Assembly: GCA_035295125.1 (NCBI GenBank)
Contig: DATGJP010000091.1
Coordinates: 77,632 to 141,631 of the forward strand
Direction of reading: 5' to 3'
DNA from: JAICMB01 sp035295125
Lineage (GTDB): Bacteria; Acidobacteriota; Terriglobia; Bryobacterales; Bryobacteraceae
Length of the DNA: 64,000 nucleotides
Shown here: piece after piece, positions 50,320-58,724 of the stretch
Layout: every line of letters begins with the position of its first letter
Position numbering within the stretch: position 1 is the first letter of the stretch
The notes under the pieces: model-generated
The model's database searches: none
The model's input: the letters and a program-made list of their open reading frames with translations, nothing else
Told to the model about the DNA's origin: nothing
Translations under genes and position numbers: made by a program

Positions 50320-51350
50320 TGACGCGGCAGGAAGCGATCGACCTGTTTCGCAGCGACGACCTGATTGGCATCGGCATGGCGGCCGACGCGGTGCGCCGCA
50401 AACTGCACCCCGACGGCATCGTCAGCTACATCATCGACCGCAACATCAACTACACCAACTTCTGCACCGAGTATTGCAGCTTCTGCGCCTTCTACCGGCC
50501 CATGGGCCACGCCGAGGGTTACATCCATCCCAAGGAAGTCATCTTCTCGAAGATCCAGGAAACCCTGGACCTCGGTGGAACCGGAATCCTGATGCAGGGC
50601 GGCCTGCACCCGGACCTCAAGATCGAGTGGTACGAGGACCTGCTCCGCTCTATCAAAGCCCGCTTTCCCGAAATCTGGTGCCACTGCTTCTCAGCGCCCG
50701 AGATCATCAACATCGCAAACGTCAGCGAGTTGAGCGTGCGCGACACCATTGCGCGCCTGCGCGATTCCGGCCTCGATTCGATTCCCGGCGGAGGCGCTGA
50801 AATCCTCGACAACGATGTCCGCAAGCGGATCAGCCGTCTGAAATCGTCCACCGAAGATTGGATTGTGGTGCAACGGACTGCCCACGAGCTGGGGATGCGA
50901 ACCACCGCGACCATGATGTTCGGCTGCGGCGAGACCGTCGAACAGCGTATGAACCACTTCGACATCGTCCGCCAGATCCAGGAAGAGACCGGCGGATTCA
51001 CGGCCTTCATCCCCTGGTCATTCCAGCGCGAGAACACATCGCTCGGAAGATTCATCAAGGAAGAGGCCACCGGGGTCGAATATCTCAAGACCCTGGCGAT
51101 TTCGCGCCTCTATCTCGAGAACATTCTCAACATCCAGTCCTCGTGGGTGACGCCAGGCCTGAAAACCTGCCAGGTCGGCCTGCGTTTCGGCGGCAACGAC
51201 GTCGGCAGCATCATGATCGAGGAGAACGTCGTGTCCGCCGCCGGCGCGCATCATCGCGCGACCGAAGAGGAATTGCGGCGCCTGATCCGCGACGCCGGTT
51301 TTATTCCCAAACAGCGCGACACGCTCTATCGGACGTATTTCCTCAACTGA
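50316..51350 (+). CDS. mqnC: Cyclic dehypoxanthinyl futalosine synthase (radical SAM)
   Basis: A 344-residue radical SAM enzyme that cyclises dehypoxanthine futalosine in menaquinone synthesis. The cluster motif is CTEYCSFC (CxxxCxxC) within NYTNFCTEYCSFCAFYR. Other family blocks are GGTGILMQGGLHPDL, DSIPGGGAEIL, MMFGCGETVEQR and FIPWSFQRENT. The length fits MqnC and not the related MqnE. The start overlaps mqnA by four bases. It is co-transcribed with mqnA. Confidence 0.95.
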   Translation: MMTRQEAIDLFRSDDLIGIGMAADAVRRKLHPDGIVSYIIDRNINYTNFCTEYCSFCAFYRPMGHAEGYIHPKEVIFSKIQETLDLGGTGILMQGGLHPDLKIEWYEDLLRSIKARFPEIWCHCFSAPEIINIANVSELSVRDTIARLRDSGLDSIPGGGAEILDNDVRKRISRLKSSTEDWIVVQRTAHELGMRTTATMMFGCGETVEQRMNHFDIVRQIQEETGGFTAFIPWSFQRENTSLGRFIKEEATGVEYLKTLAISRLYLENILNIQSSWVTPGLKTCQVGLRFGGNDVGSIMIEENVVSAAGAHHRATEEELRRLIRDAGFIPKQRDTLYRTYFLN

Positions 51351-51384
51351 TCCCGGCGGTAACCCGCGTTACAATTCTCATTTG

Positions 51385-52857
51385 ATGAAGTACTGGTACG
51401 CCGCCCTTCTCTGCCTTTCTTTCGTCTCCCTACCAGCCCAGGAGCTCCGAGTCACAGAAGGCATCACTGACAACCAGGTTCTACAGCGTAGCGCGGACCA
51501 GACGGCGGATCTGCACTTCGGCGGAACCATCATTGGCAAAAAAGCCACAGGCAAAGATGTCGAAGCGCGACTCACGTCCGGCGGCAGTCCAGTAAGCGGA
51601 TTTGAATGGATGGCCGTCGGCAAGGTCAACAAATTGCAGAAGTGGACCGCCGAGATCAAAGGTGTCCATACCGGCGGCCCCTATCGGCTCGAGGTCCGCC
51701 TGCAGGGAAGCCCCATCATCTACCCCGTCGACAAGATCATGGTGGGTGATCTCTGGATTCTCGCCGGCCAGTCGAACATGGAAGGCTACGGCGACCTGGT
51801 CGACGTCCAGCAGCCCATCCCGCAGGTCCACAGCTTCGACATGTCGGATAAGTGGCTGATTGCCGAAGAGCCGCTGCACACGCTGGTGAGCGCCGAAGAC
51901 CGCGTCCACTGGCGCTTGAACGATCAGAAGGAGCCCGAGCGTTGGAGCGGCGAACGTCTCGACAAGTACATCACGCAGCGCAAGAAGGGCGCCGGCCTGG
52001 GATTGCCGTTCGCCGTCGAGATGTTCCGCCGCACCGGCGTTCCGATCGGGGTGATCCCTTGCGCCCACGGCGGCACCATCATGGAGCAGTGGTCTCCCAC
52101 GCTCAAGGACCGCGAAGGCGACTCATTGTACGGTTCCATGCTGCGGCGGTTCCATGCCGTCGGCGGCAACGTCAAGGGGATGCTCTGGTACCAGGGTGAG
52201 TCCGACGCCAGCCCAGCCGAAGCACCGTACTTCCTGCGCCGCTTCGAAGACTTCGTGAAGGCCGTGCGGGCCGATTTTAACGAACCCGACCTGCCGTTAT
52301 ATTACGTCCAGATCGGCCGCCATATCAGCAACATGAATATTGCGGAATGGAACAACATTCAGGCGATGCAACTCAAGGCCGAGACCGATCTGCCGAACGT
52401 CGGCATGATCTCGTCCATCGACTGCACGCTCGACGATGCCATTCACACCAGCACCCAGGACTTGAAACGGTTGGGCTTTCGGTTGGCCGATCGCGTCTGC
52501 CGCGATCTGTTCCCCCGGGTGAAGAACTACGGCGATCTGAAGCCCGGCCCCCGCCCCGTCTCGGCCCACCGCGACGGCGAAGTGATCAAGGTGAATTTCT
52601 CCGGCGTCAATGGCCGCCTCCAGTCGGACGGCCGGATCGCCGGCTTCACCATTCACGATGCCAAAGGTGTGCCGGTGCCCCTGATCTATAAAGCTTCGGT
52701 GGACCCGGCCGAGGCTAGCACCGTACTCCTTTACATTCAGGGCGCGCTTCCCGCGAAAGCCACCATCCGGTACGGGTACGGTAAAGACCCTTACTGCAAC
52801 GTTCGCGATGCCGCGGACATGGCGGTGCCGGCATTCGGACCGCTGAACATTGAATGA
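51385..52857 (+). CDS. Exported sialate O-acetylesterase-like SGNH hydrolase
   Basis: A 490-residue exported esterase of the SASA type. Residues 1-18 are a signal peptide. The catalytic blocks are GQSNMEGYG (Ser nucleophile) near 131, an oxyanion Gly in CAHGGTIMEQW, WYQGESD, and Asp/His near the C-terminal end (DDAIHTS). An immunoglobulin-like beta domain follows. Substrates could be acetylated glycans of plant or microbial origin. ATG at 51385 is preferred to TTG 51382. It lies 34 bp after mqnC. Confidence 0.88.
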   Translation: MKYWYAALLCLSFVSLPAQELRVTEGITDNQVLQRSADQTADLHFGGTIIGKKATGKDVEARLTSGGSPVSGFEWMAVGKVNKLQKWTAEIKGVHTGGPYRLEVRLQGSPIIYPVDKIMVGDLWILAGQSNMEGYGDLVDVQQPIPQVHSFDMSDKWLIAEEPLHTLVSAEDRVHWRLNDQKEPERWSGERLDKYITQRKKGAGLGLPFAVEMFRRTGVPIGVIPCAHGGTIMEQWSPTLKDREGDSLYGSMLRRFHAVGGNVKGMLWYQGESDASPAEAPYFLRRFEDFVKAVRADFNEPDLPLYYVQIGRHISNMNIAEWNNIQAMQLKAETDLPNVGMISSIDCTLDDAIHTSTQDLKRLGFRLADRVCRDLFPRVKNYGDLKPGPRPVSAHRDGEVIKVNFSGVNGRLQSDGRIAGFTIHDAKGVPVPLIYKASVDPAEASTVLLYIQGALPAKATIRYGYGKDPYCNVRDAADMAVPAFGPLNIE

Positions 52858-52894
52858 TAAACTGAAGGTTTCCGCGTCCGGGAGATCCCCTCAC

Positions 52895-53794
52895 ATGAGA
52901 TTTGCCGTCCTTTTCATTCTATGTCGAGTTGTATTTGCCCAGGCGATGCCTCCACCGCCGCCAGTCCCCGCGCCATCTCCCGAATCCGCAAAAGTCTCCG
53001 ATGACACGGTGGTTGCGACTGTCCATGGCGAGAAGGTAACCGCCGGTGAAATACGCAGGCTCATGAGCCTGGTCGGATCGGCGCAGCAACGTATCTTCAC
53101 CATGAGTCCCGAAAACGCCGTCCAGCAGCTTTGGATTCAGAAATACCTCGCGGAAGAAGCGGAAAAGAAACACTACGATCAGCAATCGCCCATCAAGGAA
53201 CAACTGGAAATTGCGCGCTGGCAGATCCTGGCCCTGGTCGAAATCAACGATCTCCAAAACACGACCCCGGTCTCGCTGGAGGAGCAGGAAAAATACTACG
53301 CCGACCACCCGCAGGAATTCCAGGAGAGTAAAGTAAAGGTGATCAAGGTCGGCTTCGGCAAGGAGCGCAGCGAAGCCGAGGCCAAAACAAAGGCAGAAAC
53401 GCTCCGTAAGAACGCTCTCCAAAAAGGTGCGGATTTCGGCAAACTCGCGCACGACAACTCCGACGATGCCGACACCGCGGCAAAGAACGGCGACTGGGGC
53501 TTGATTAAGGGCACCAGTAAATTCCCCGAAGACGTAAAGAAAGCGATCTTCTCGCTCAAGGCAGGCGGCATCAGCGAGCCGGTGAGACAAGCGAACGGTT
53601 ATTACATCTTCTGCGCGGAGGAAGTCAAGAAACTGCCGTATGAACAGGTCCGCGAGCAGATCTACGAAAACCTCAAGAGTCAACGTTTCCAGGTCGCCTG
53701 GCAGCAAATCCAGGACAAGAACAAAGTAAAGATTGAGAACGAGGATTTCTTTAAACATACGCCCGGCGCCACCCCGGTTACGCCTGCTCATTGA
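52895..53794 (+). CDS. Exported parvulin-type peptidyl-prolyl isomerase (SurA/PrsA-like)
   Basis: A 299-residue periplasmic folding factor. The signal peptide (residues 1-16, then a proline-rich linker) begins at ATG 52895, which has GGAGA at a suitable distance; the ORF opens upstream at 52850 but that start would hide the signal peptide. Residues 35-120 are the SurA_N-type helical domain. The parvulin domain is about 125-240 (KVKVIKVGFG, LAHDNSDDADTAAKNGDWGL, KAIFSLKAGGISEPVRQANGYYIF split by the fold). The C-terminal helix is charged. It overlaps the following gene's possible start. Confidence 0.88.
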   Translation: MRFAVLFILCRVVFAQAMPPPPPVPAPSPESAKVSDDTVVATVHGEKVTAGEIRRLMSLVGSAQQRIFTMSPENAVQQLWIQKYLAEEAEKKHYDQQSPIKEQLEIARWQILALVEINDLQNTTPVSLEEQEKYYADHPQEFQESKVKVIKVGFGKERSEAEAKTKAETLRKNALQKGADFGKLAHDNSDDADTAAKNGDWGLIKGTSKFPEDVKKAIFSLKAGGISEPVRQANGYYIFCAEEVKKLPYEQVREQIYENLKSQRFQVAWQQIQDKNKVKIENEDFFKHTPGATPVTPAH

Positions 53795-54290
53795 CCGTCT
53801 GGAGGGTCGACCGGTCCGCATCCGCTTTCTTCCCGCCCTCACGGTCTCTCGCGGAAAGCTACTTTCCAATGCCCGCTATGGCGAAGCGGTCCATGCCGGC
53901 TCGCAGCTCCGCAAGCGCATCATCGTACTCGATAGCGCCCTGCGAAATAACCAGGGGGAACTTGTGAGAATCGCGATCCACGAGTTATTCCACTTCGCAT
54001 GGCTGCATCTCGGAAATCCCAGGCGCGCGTCCTACGAAGCTCTGTTACTAGCTGAGGCGGAACACGGCGCTCGCGGCGAACTGGGATGGTCCGCCGAATG
54101 GCGCAAGCAACGCTGCCCGGCCGTCGGCAGCCGGGGCTGGCGCGATTATATCTGCGAGAGCTTTTGCGACACGGCGGCGTGGTTCTATAGCGGTCTCCGC
54201 CGACACGACGAATTCACACTTGGCGCGCGCTGGCGCCGCGGACGCGCAGCCTGGTTTGAGAAGCATTTCCCCGGTCCAATCTCGATATAA
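53733..54290 (+). CDS. HExxH-motif zincin-like protein of unknown function
   Basis: A protein of about 165-185 residues with a clear zinc-protease motif HELFH (in IRIAIHELFHFAWLHLG) preceded by IIVLDSAL and followed by GELGWSAEWRKQ and an acidic DYICESFCDTAAWFY that could hold the third ligand. There is no signal peptide or membrane helix. The start is unclear: TTG at 53733 overlaps the isomerase gene by 62 bp, and no ATG/GTG lies between 53740 and 53860, so an ATT/CTG start near 53780 is also possible. I do not recognise the family beyond the motif. It could be a small intracellular metalloprotease that acts with the folding factor. Confidence 0.65.
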   Translation: MRTRISLNIRPAPPRLRLLIDRLEGRPVRIRFLPALTVSRGKLLSNARYGEAVHAGSQLRKRIIVLDSALRNNQGELVRIAIHELFHFAWLHLGNPRRASYEALLLAEAEHGARGELGWSAEWRKQRCPAVGSRGWRDYICESFCDTAAWFYSGLRRHDEFTLGARWRRGRAAWFEKHFPGPISI

Positions 54291-54370
54291 TTCGGATAGA
54301 AGTTCAATATTGAAGCCGTAAGACAAGTTTTCGCTTGTCTACTTGTCACGCAGAAAGGTGTTGCGACACC

Positions 54371-56833
54371 ATGCGCGACTGGTTCTTTCATGACCTCAAA
54401 GTCTCATTCCGCGGCCTGCTCTCGAATCGGACATTCACACTCGCCGCGATCGCGGCCCTTGCCTTAGCCCTGGGCGCCAACACCGCCATCTTCAGCGTCG
54501 TCGACGCGGTGATGCTACGGCCATTGCCGTTCCCCGCAAGTTCTCGCCTGGTCATGCTTTGGGGAACGCGCCACAACATCGACTACAGCCGCTTTGAAGA
54601 TCCAGACACGGCCCGCTCGATGCGTCACTGGTGGCTCGATAACCAGGTTTTCGACCGCATTGCGCAACGCAACAAAAGCTTCGATAGCCTCGCCGGCTGG
54701 CGCCTCTTTGCGGCGACGATCACCGGCGGCCGGGAGCCCGCACGCCTCGACGGCCTCGTGGTCACCACCGACTTCTTCCGTCAATTTGGAGCGCACACCA
54801 TTCTCGGCCGCACCTTCGTTGCGGCCGAAGACCGGCCCGGCGACGACCGCGTCATAGTTTTGGGCAACGGATATTGGCAGCGCGCATTCGGCGCCCACCG
54901 CGATGTCATTGGCCGTACTCTGCAGGTCGACGGCATTCCGCACACCATCATCGGCGTCATGGAGGCCCGCTGGCGCGCCGTTCTCCCTGACAGTTCCGCC
55001 CAACCCGACTTCTACCTGACCATGTCGCACGGCTTCGTCGGCGGGCCCAGGCCCTTCGCGATCTTCATGGCCGCCGGCCGACTTCGCGAAGGCGTCACCC
55101 TCGCACAAGCGCAGGCGGAAATGGCGTCCGTCGCCGCCGTTATGGAAAAAGAGTCGCCGCGCCGCAATGCGGGCCGCGGGCTCGAACTCGTTTCCCTGGC
55201 CGACGAACTATCGCATGGATATCGCTCCTCGATGGTCGTCCTGCTCGCCGCTGTGGGTACCGTACTGCTTATCTGCTGTGCGAATCTCGCCAGCCTCCTG
55301 GTGGCGCGCGCGACCTCACGCCAACGGGAGATCGCGCTCCGAGCCGTCCTCGGAGCTGGCGAGCGACGCCTGGTGCGGCAAATGCTTACCGAAAGCGTCC
55401 TGCTGTCAACGATGGGTGGATTGGCCGGCTTGCTGCTGGCCCGCTGGACCGTACCGCTCCTTGTCGCCGCCATTCCTCCAGGTGCGCTCCCTCGTATCGA
55501 TGACATCCGAATTGACCCGCAAGTCTTCGCCTTCAGTCTGCTCCTTTCCCTGCTCACCGGCGTGCTCTGCGGCATCCTGCCCGCCCTCGATGCCACCCGC
55601 TCTTGGACCCGGAGCCTGACCGAAGCCATGAAAGACGGTATCGGCGCCAGTTCGAGCCTCCGAGGCCGGCGGCTTCGGAGCCTGCTGATCGTGGCGCAGT
55701 TTTCTCTTACCCTGGTGCTGCTGACGAATGCCGGGCTGCTCATGCGCACATTCTTCGAACTTCGCACTGTGGATCTCGGCTTCAAGACGCGAAATGTCCT
55801 GACAGGTGAAATCGCACTCTCCGAGGCCCGTTACCGCGACGGTCCAAAACGTGGGGAGTTCATCGGCCAGCTCGTCGCGCGCCTCCGGCACGTTCCCGGC
55901 GTCGAATCGGTTGCTGTCACGAACTCGGTGCCTCTGTCGGACGGCGCCGAGGCCAGCATAAGCGGCATCCAAATAGCTGGCGGAAACCAGGACGCCGCCG
56001 CCGGATATCGCAACGTCACTGCCGATTACTTCCGCATTATGGGAATCCGCCTCAAACAGGGTCGTCTGTTCGAAGCAGCCGACGACAATGGTCGATCCGT
56101 AATCGTCAATGAGACCTTTGCGCGCCGATTCCTGGCCGATCAGTCGGGCAGCATCTCACAAGCAGTCGGGCGGCGAATGAAATGGAACCAGTTCTCCTGG
56201 GACATCGTTGGCATGGTGGGGGACGTGAAGTTCGGCAGCCGCAAAACAAATCCTCCCGCCGAAATCTACGTCTGTCCCAGTCAGAGCATCTCTTCCACGT
56301 TCTACGTGGTCCTCGGCATCCATCGCCCGCTATCGCAGATCGTTCCCGCCCTACGGTCGGCGATCTACTCCATCGACGGCGATCAGCCTCTCGAAGGTAT
56401 TGCCACAATGGACGAGATCATTGACCGCGAAATCGCAACGCCCCGCCTCCACATGGTACTGGTGATCTCGTTTGCCGCCCTGGCGCTCGCTCTGGGGGCG
56501 GTTGGAATTTATGGTGTCATCGGTTATTCGGTGGCGCGTCGCAGGCGCGAAATCGGCATACGAATGGCCCTTGGCGCATCCTCCGGCGATGTTCTCCGGG
56601 TGGTGATGTCGGAGGCGGTGCTGATCACTGGGACCGCCATCGTCGTCGGCGTGTGCGCCTCAGCCGCCGCCACCCGGCTGCTCAAGAGTCTCCTGTTTGG
56701 CGTCCAGGCTCTCGATGCCGCGACCTTCGCCGTTACGGCGCTGGTGCTGGCCGCTATTGCGCTTCTTGCCGCCTGGATTCCCGCGCGCCATGCGGCCCAC
56801 ATCGATCCGATGATTGCGCTTCGTCACGACTAG
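54371..56833 (+). CDS. ADOP-family orphan ABC permease
   Basis: An 820-residue permease of the same double MacB/FtsX architecture. The N-terminus MRDWFFHDLKVSFRGLLSNR lacks the long helical prefix seen in the PadR-linked copy. The central block has LLICCANLASLLVARATSRQ and the last block GIYGVIGYSVARRRREIG with end HIDPMIALRHD. ATG at 54371 has GAAAGGTG upstream; an earlier frame start at 54335 adds a Cys-rich segment without support. No regulator or ATPase is adjacent; the upstream neighbour is the HExxH gene 80 bp away. Confidence 0.92.
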   Translation: MRDWFFHDLKVSFRGLLSNRTFTLAAIAALALALGANTAIFSVVDAVMLRPLPFPASSRLVMLWGTRHNIDYSRFEDPDTARSMRHWWLDNQVFDRIAQRNKSFDSLAGWRLFAATITGGREPARLDGLVVTTDFFRQFGAHTILGRTFVAAEDRPGDDRVIVLGNGYWQRAFGAHRDVIGRTLQVDGIPHTIIGVMEARWRAVLPDSSAQPDFYLTMSHGFVGGPRPFAIFMAAGRLREGVTLAQAQAEMASVAAVMEKESPRRNAGRGLELVSLADELSHGYRSSMVVLLAAVGTVLLICCANLASLLVARATSRQREIALRAVLGAGERRLVRQMLTESVLLSTMGGLAGLLLARWTVPLLVAAIPPGALPRIDDIRIDPQVFAFSLLLSLLTGVLCGILPALDATRSWTRSLTEAMKDGIGASSSLRGRRLRSLLIVAQFSLTLVLLTNAGLLMRTFFELRTVDLGFKTRNVLTGEIALSEARYRDGPKRGEFIGQLVARLRHVPGVESVAVTNSVPLSDGAEASISGIQIAGGNQDAAAGYRNVTADYFRIMGIRLKQGRLFEAADDNGRSVIVNETFARRFLADQSGSISQAVGRRMKWNQFSWDIVGMVGDVKFGSRKTNPPAEIYVCPSQSISSTFYVVLGIHRPLSQIVPALRSAIYSIDGDQPLEGIATMDEIIDREIATPRLHMVLVISFAALALALGAVGIYGVIGYSVARRRREIGIRMALGASSGDVLRVVMSEAVLITGTAIVVGVCASAAATRLLKSLLFGVQALDAATFAVTALVLAAIALLAAWIPARHAAHIDPMIALRHD

Positions 56834-56872
56834 GAGGCGGTTATAATTTAACTAGGAGCCTCCTTTTCCTTC

Positions 56873-57454
56873 ATGCACCTGACCCGTCCGGTTCTCGCCA
56901 TCGCGGTTCTCTCATTGCTTGTAAGTTGCAGTAAGTCGCCGGACACCACCCACGCAGCCTCCGTAAAGCCCGACAAGGACCGGAAAGTCGCCCCCGATTT
57001 CACCCTGAAGGACGCCAGCGGCGCCAGCGTCAAGCTCTCCGATTACAAGGGCAAAGTAGTGATACTCGATTTCTGGGCCACCTGGTGCGGGCCTTGCAAA
57101 ATCGAAATCCCCTGGTTCATGGAGTTTGAGCAGGAATACAAAGATCGCGGGTTTGCGGTTGTCGGCGTGTCCATGGATGAGGACGGCTGGTCCGCGGTAA
57201 AGCCCTACATCGAGGCTCGCAAGATCAATTACCGTATTCTCCTCGGCAATGATCATGTGGGCGATCTGTACGGCGGTGTCGAATCGCTCCCTACGACGTT
57301 CCTGATCGATCGCACCGGCAAGATCGCCGCAGTGCACGTCGGACTCGAGATGGGTAAAGATGGATTTAAGAATGAAATTGACCGATTGCTGCAAGGTAAC
57401 CGCGCTTCTCTGCGTCCTGTTCTCGCCACTGACTTCTTTACGCGCCCAGAATAA
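56873..57454 (+). CDS. TlpA-type thioredoxin-fold lipoprotein
   Basis: A 193-residue membrane-attached redox protein. The lipobox LLVSC puts the lipidated Cys at residue 19. The thioredoxin active site is intact (FWATWCGPCKIEIP) and the cis-Pro loop is SLPTTFLID. Such proteins reduce apocytochrome or other periplasmic thiols. The last 18 residues (after IDRLLQ) extend past the usual end of the fold and run over the start of the next gene in another frame. It is paired with a DsbD-alpha-like protein, a sensible redox partner. Confidence 0.92.
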   Translation: MHLTRPVLAIAVLSLLVSCSKSPDTTHAASVKPDKDRKVAPDFTLKDASGASVKLSDYKGKVVILDFWATWCGPCKIEIPWFMEFEQEYKDRGFAVVGVSMDEDGWSAVKPYIEARKINYRILLGNDHVGDLYGGVESLPTTFLIDRTGKIAAVHVGLEMGKDGFKNEIDRLLQGNRASLRPVLATDFFTRPE

Positions 57455-57854
57455 TGGGGTCGTGACCGTTGACCCCGTCGAAAAGGCCCGCGTCAAACGC
57501 GGCGACCAGTTCACGGCGAAAATCAAGGTGAACGTAAAACCAGGCTTTCACGTGAACAGCAATGCCCCGGACGACGAGTATCTCATCCCGCTGAAGCTGA
57601 CCTGGACGCCCGGGCCGCTGGCGGCTCAGGATATCGTCTTCCCTCAGCCGGAGCGGATCAAGTCCGCATTCTCCACCAAACCGCTGCCGGTGTTCACTGG
57701 AACCTTCGAGATTCAAGCGAAGTTCAAGGTTGCGCCTGCCGCCGACACGGGTCCGAACATGGCAACAGGCAAGCTGCGGTATCAGGCCTGCAACGAGAAA
57801 GAGTGCCTGCAGCCCAAGACCATTGACGTCAACATACCTTTGGACATTCGCTGA
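57372..57854 (+). CDS. Exported DsbD N-terminal (alpha) domain-like protein
   Basis: A 160-residue protein with a signal peptide (MKLTDCCKVTALLCVLF to SLRAQ) and one immunoglobulin-like DsbD-alpha domain. The redox Cys pair lies in LRYQACNEKECLQPK, as in the alpha domain of DsbD that hands electrons to periplasmic partners; FHVNSNAPDDEYLIPLKL is the other family segment. The membrane and gamma domains of full DsbD are missing. ATG at 57372 overlaps the tlpA-like gene by 83 bp, including the whole signal peptide; ATG 57360 is a slightly longer alternative. Confidence 0.86.
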   Translation: MKLTDCCKVTALLCVLFSPLTSLRAQNNGVVTVDPVEKARVKRGDQFTAKIKVNVKPGFHVNSNAPDDEYLIPLKLTWTPGPLAAQDIVFPQPERIKSAFSTKPLPVFTGTFEIQAKFKVAPAADTGPNMATGKLRYQACNEKECLQPKTIDVNIPLDIR

Positions 57855-57862
57855 GTGGCGAT

Positions 57863-57880
57863 GCAGGCGGTTGCGCCTGC
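57863..57880. repeat. Single-hairpin intergenic repeat (family A), copy at 57.9 kb
   Basis: GCAGGCG-GTTG-CGCCTGC, a perfect 7-bp stem with a changed last loop base, lies eight bases after the DsbD-alpha-like stop. Confidence 0.75.
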
Positions 57881-57911
57881 CTCGTGAGCAGTTCGAGCGC
57901 GAGCAGTCATT

Positions 57912-58544
57912 ATGAAATTCATAGGCGGGGCCCTGTGCCTGGATTTCGTGAATACCGTCGGAGCAAGAGTCAGTACGCGACGCGCCAAGCGACGGCGCGA
58001 CTACGCGGATACCGTGCTGCGCGATAAAATCGGCGGCTTTTCTGACCTGCTGACCTGGGCCCAGGAAAGCGGCGCCTTATCACGCGAGGAGGCTCGTCGT
58101 CTTGCGAACCTGTCGGAACGCCGGCCACCAGAAGCCGCCGAGGTAATGAAACGCGCCGTCGTCTTGCGCGAATCTCTATACCGGATCTTCAAGTGTGAGT
58201 TCGAAGGATGGACGCCAGAACCCGGCGACGTGGCCACACTGGAAAAGGAGATTGCGTCTCTCCGTACCAACGAGCGCCTTCGCCCCTCCGCTAACGAGTG
58301 GACATGGACGTTTCCGCCATCCTCCCTGGAAAGCGTCCTGTGGATTGTTGCGAGGTCTGCGGCAGAACTGCTGACCTCACCCGAGTTAACAAAGCTGAAG
58401 CAGTGCCCCGGCGACGAATGCGGTTGGCTGTTTCTCGACAACAGCCAGAATCGCCGCCGTCAGTGGTGTGACATGAAAATCTGTGGAAACCGCGCGAAGG
58501 TGAAGCGCTTTCGCGAACGGAAAACACTGCACAGCGCGCAGTAA
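57912..58544 (+). CDS. ABATE/CGNR zinc-finger family transcriptional regulator
   Basis: A 210-residue protein with an N-terminal ABATE (stress-induced, putative ligand-binding) domain from GGALCLDFVNT and a C-terminal CGNR zinc finger. The finger ligands are in CPGDECGWLFLD and CDMKICGNRAKVKRF, with CGNR intact. It presumably binds DNA and responds to a small molecule; no target is visible nearby. ATG at 57912 is 32 bp after a family A hairpin. Confidence 0.93.
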   Translation: MKFIGGALCLDFVNTVGARVSTRRAKRRRDYADTVLRDKIGGFSDLLTWAQESGALSREEARRLANLSERRPPEAAEVMKRAVVLRESLYRIFKCEFEGWTPEPGDVATLEKEIASLRTNERLRPSANEWTWTFPPSSLESVLWIVARSAAELLTSPELTKLKQCPGDECGWLFLDNSQNRRRQWCDMKICGNRAKVKRFRERKTLHSAQ

Positions 58545-58545
58545 C

Positions 58546-58583
58546 GCAGCCTTCAGGCTGCCCATAAGCCGGCTGAAGCCGGC
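58546..58583. repeat. Paired-hairpin intergenic repeat (family B), copy 4
   Basis: Hairpin 1 is GCAGCCT-TC-AGGCTGC (58546-58561) and hairpin 2 GCCGGCT-GA-AGCCGGC (58568-58583), both perfect and six bases apart, starting directly after the CGNR gene's stop codon. Confidence 0.8.
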
Positions 58584-58724
58584 GGTATTGGGCATTGCAA
58601 TACAGGCGCAGTTTTCGACCCTGCCCGGACTTCCCTGAACCAAATCAACGGAGAAACCAAGTAGCACCGGGCATGAGCCTGCCCCTGAATCTACCCAAAA
58701 ACTCAAACGCAAAACCGCCCGCGC

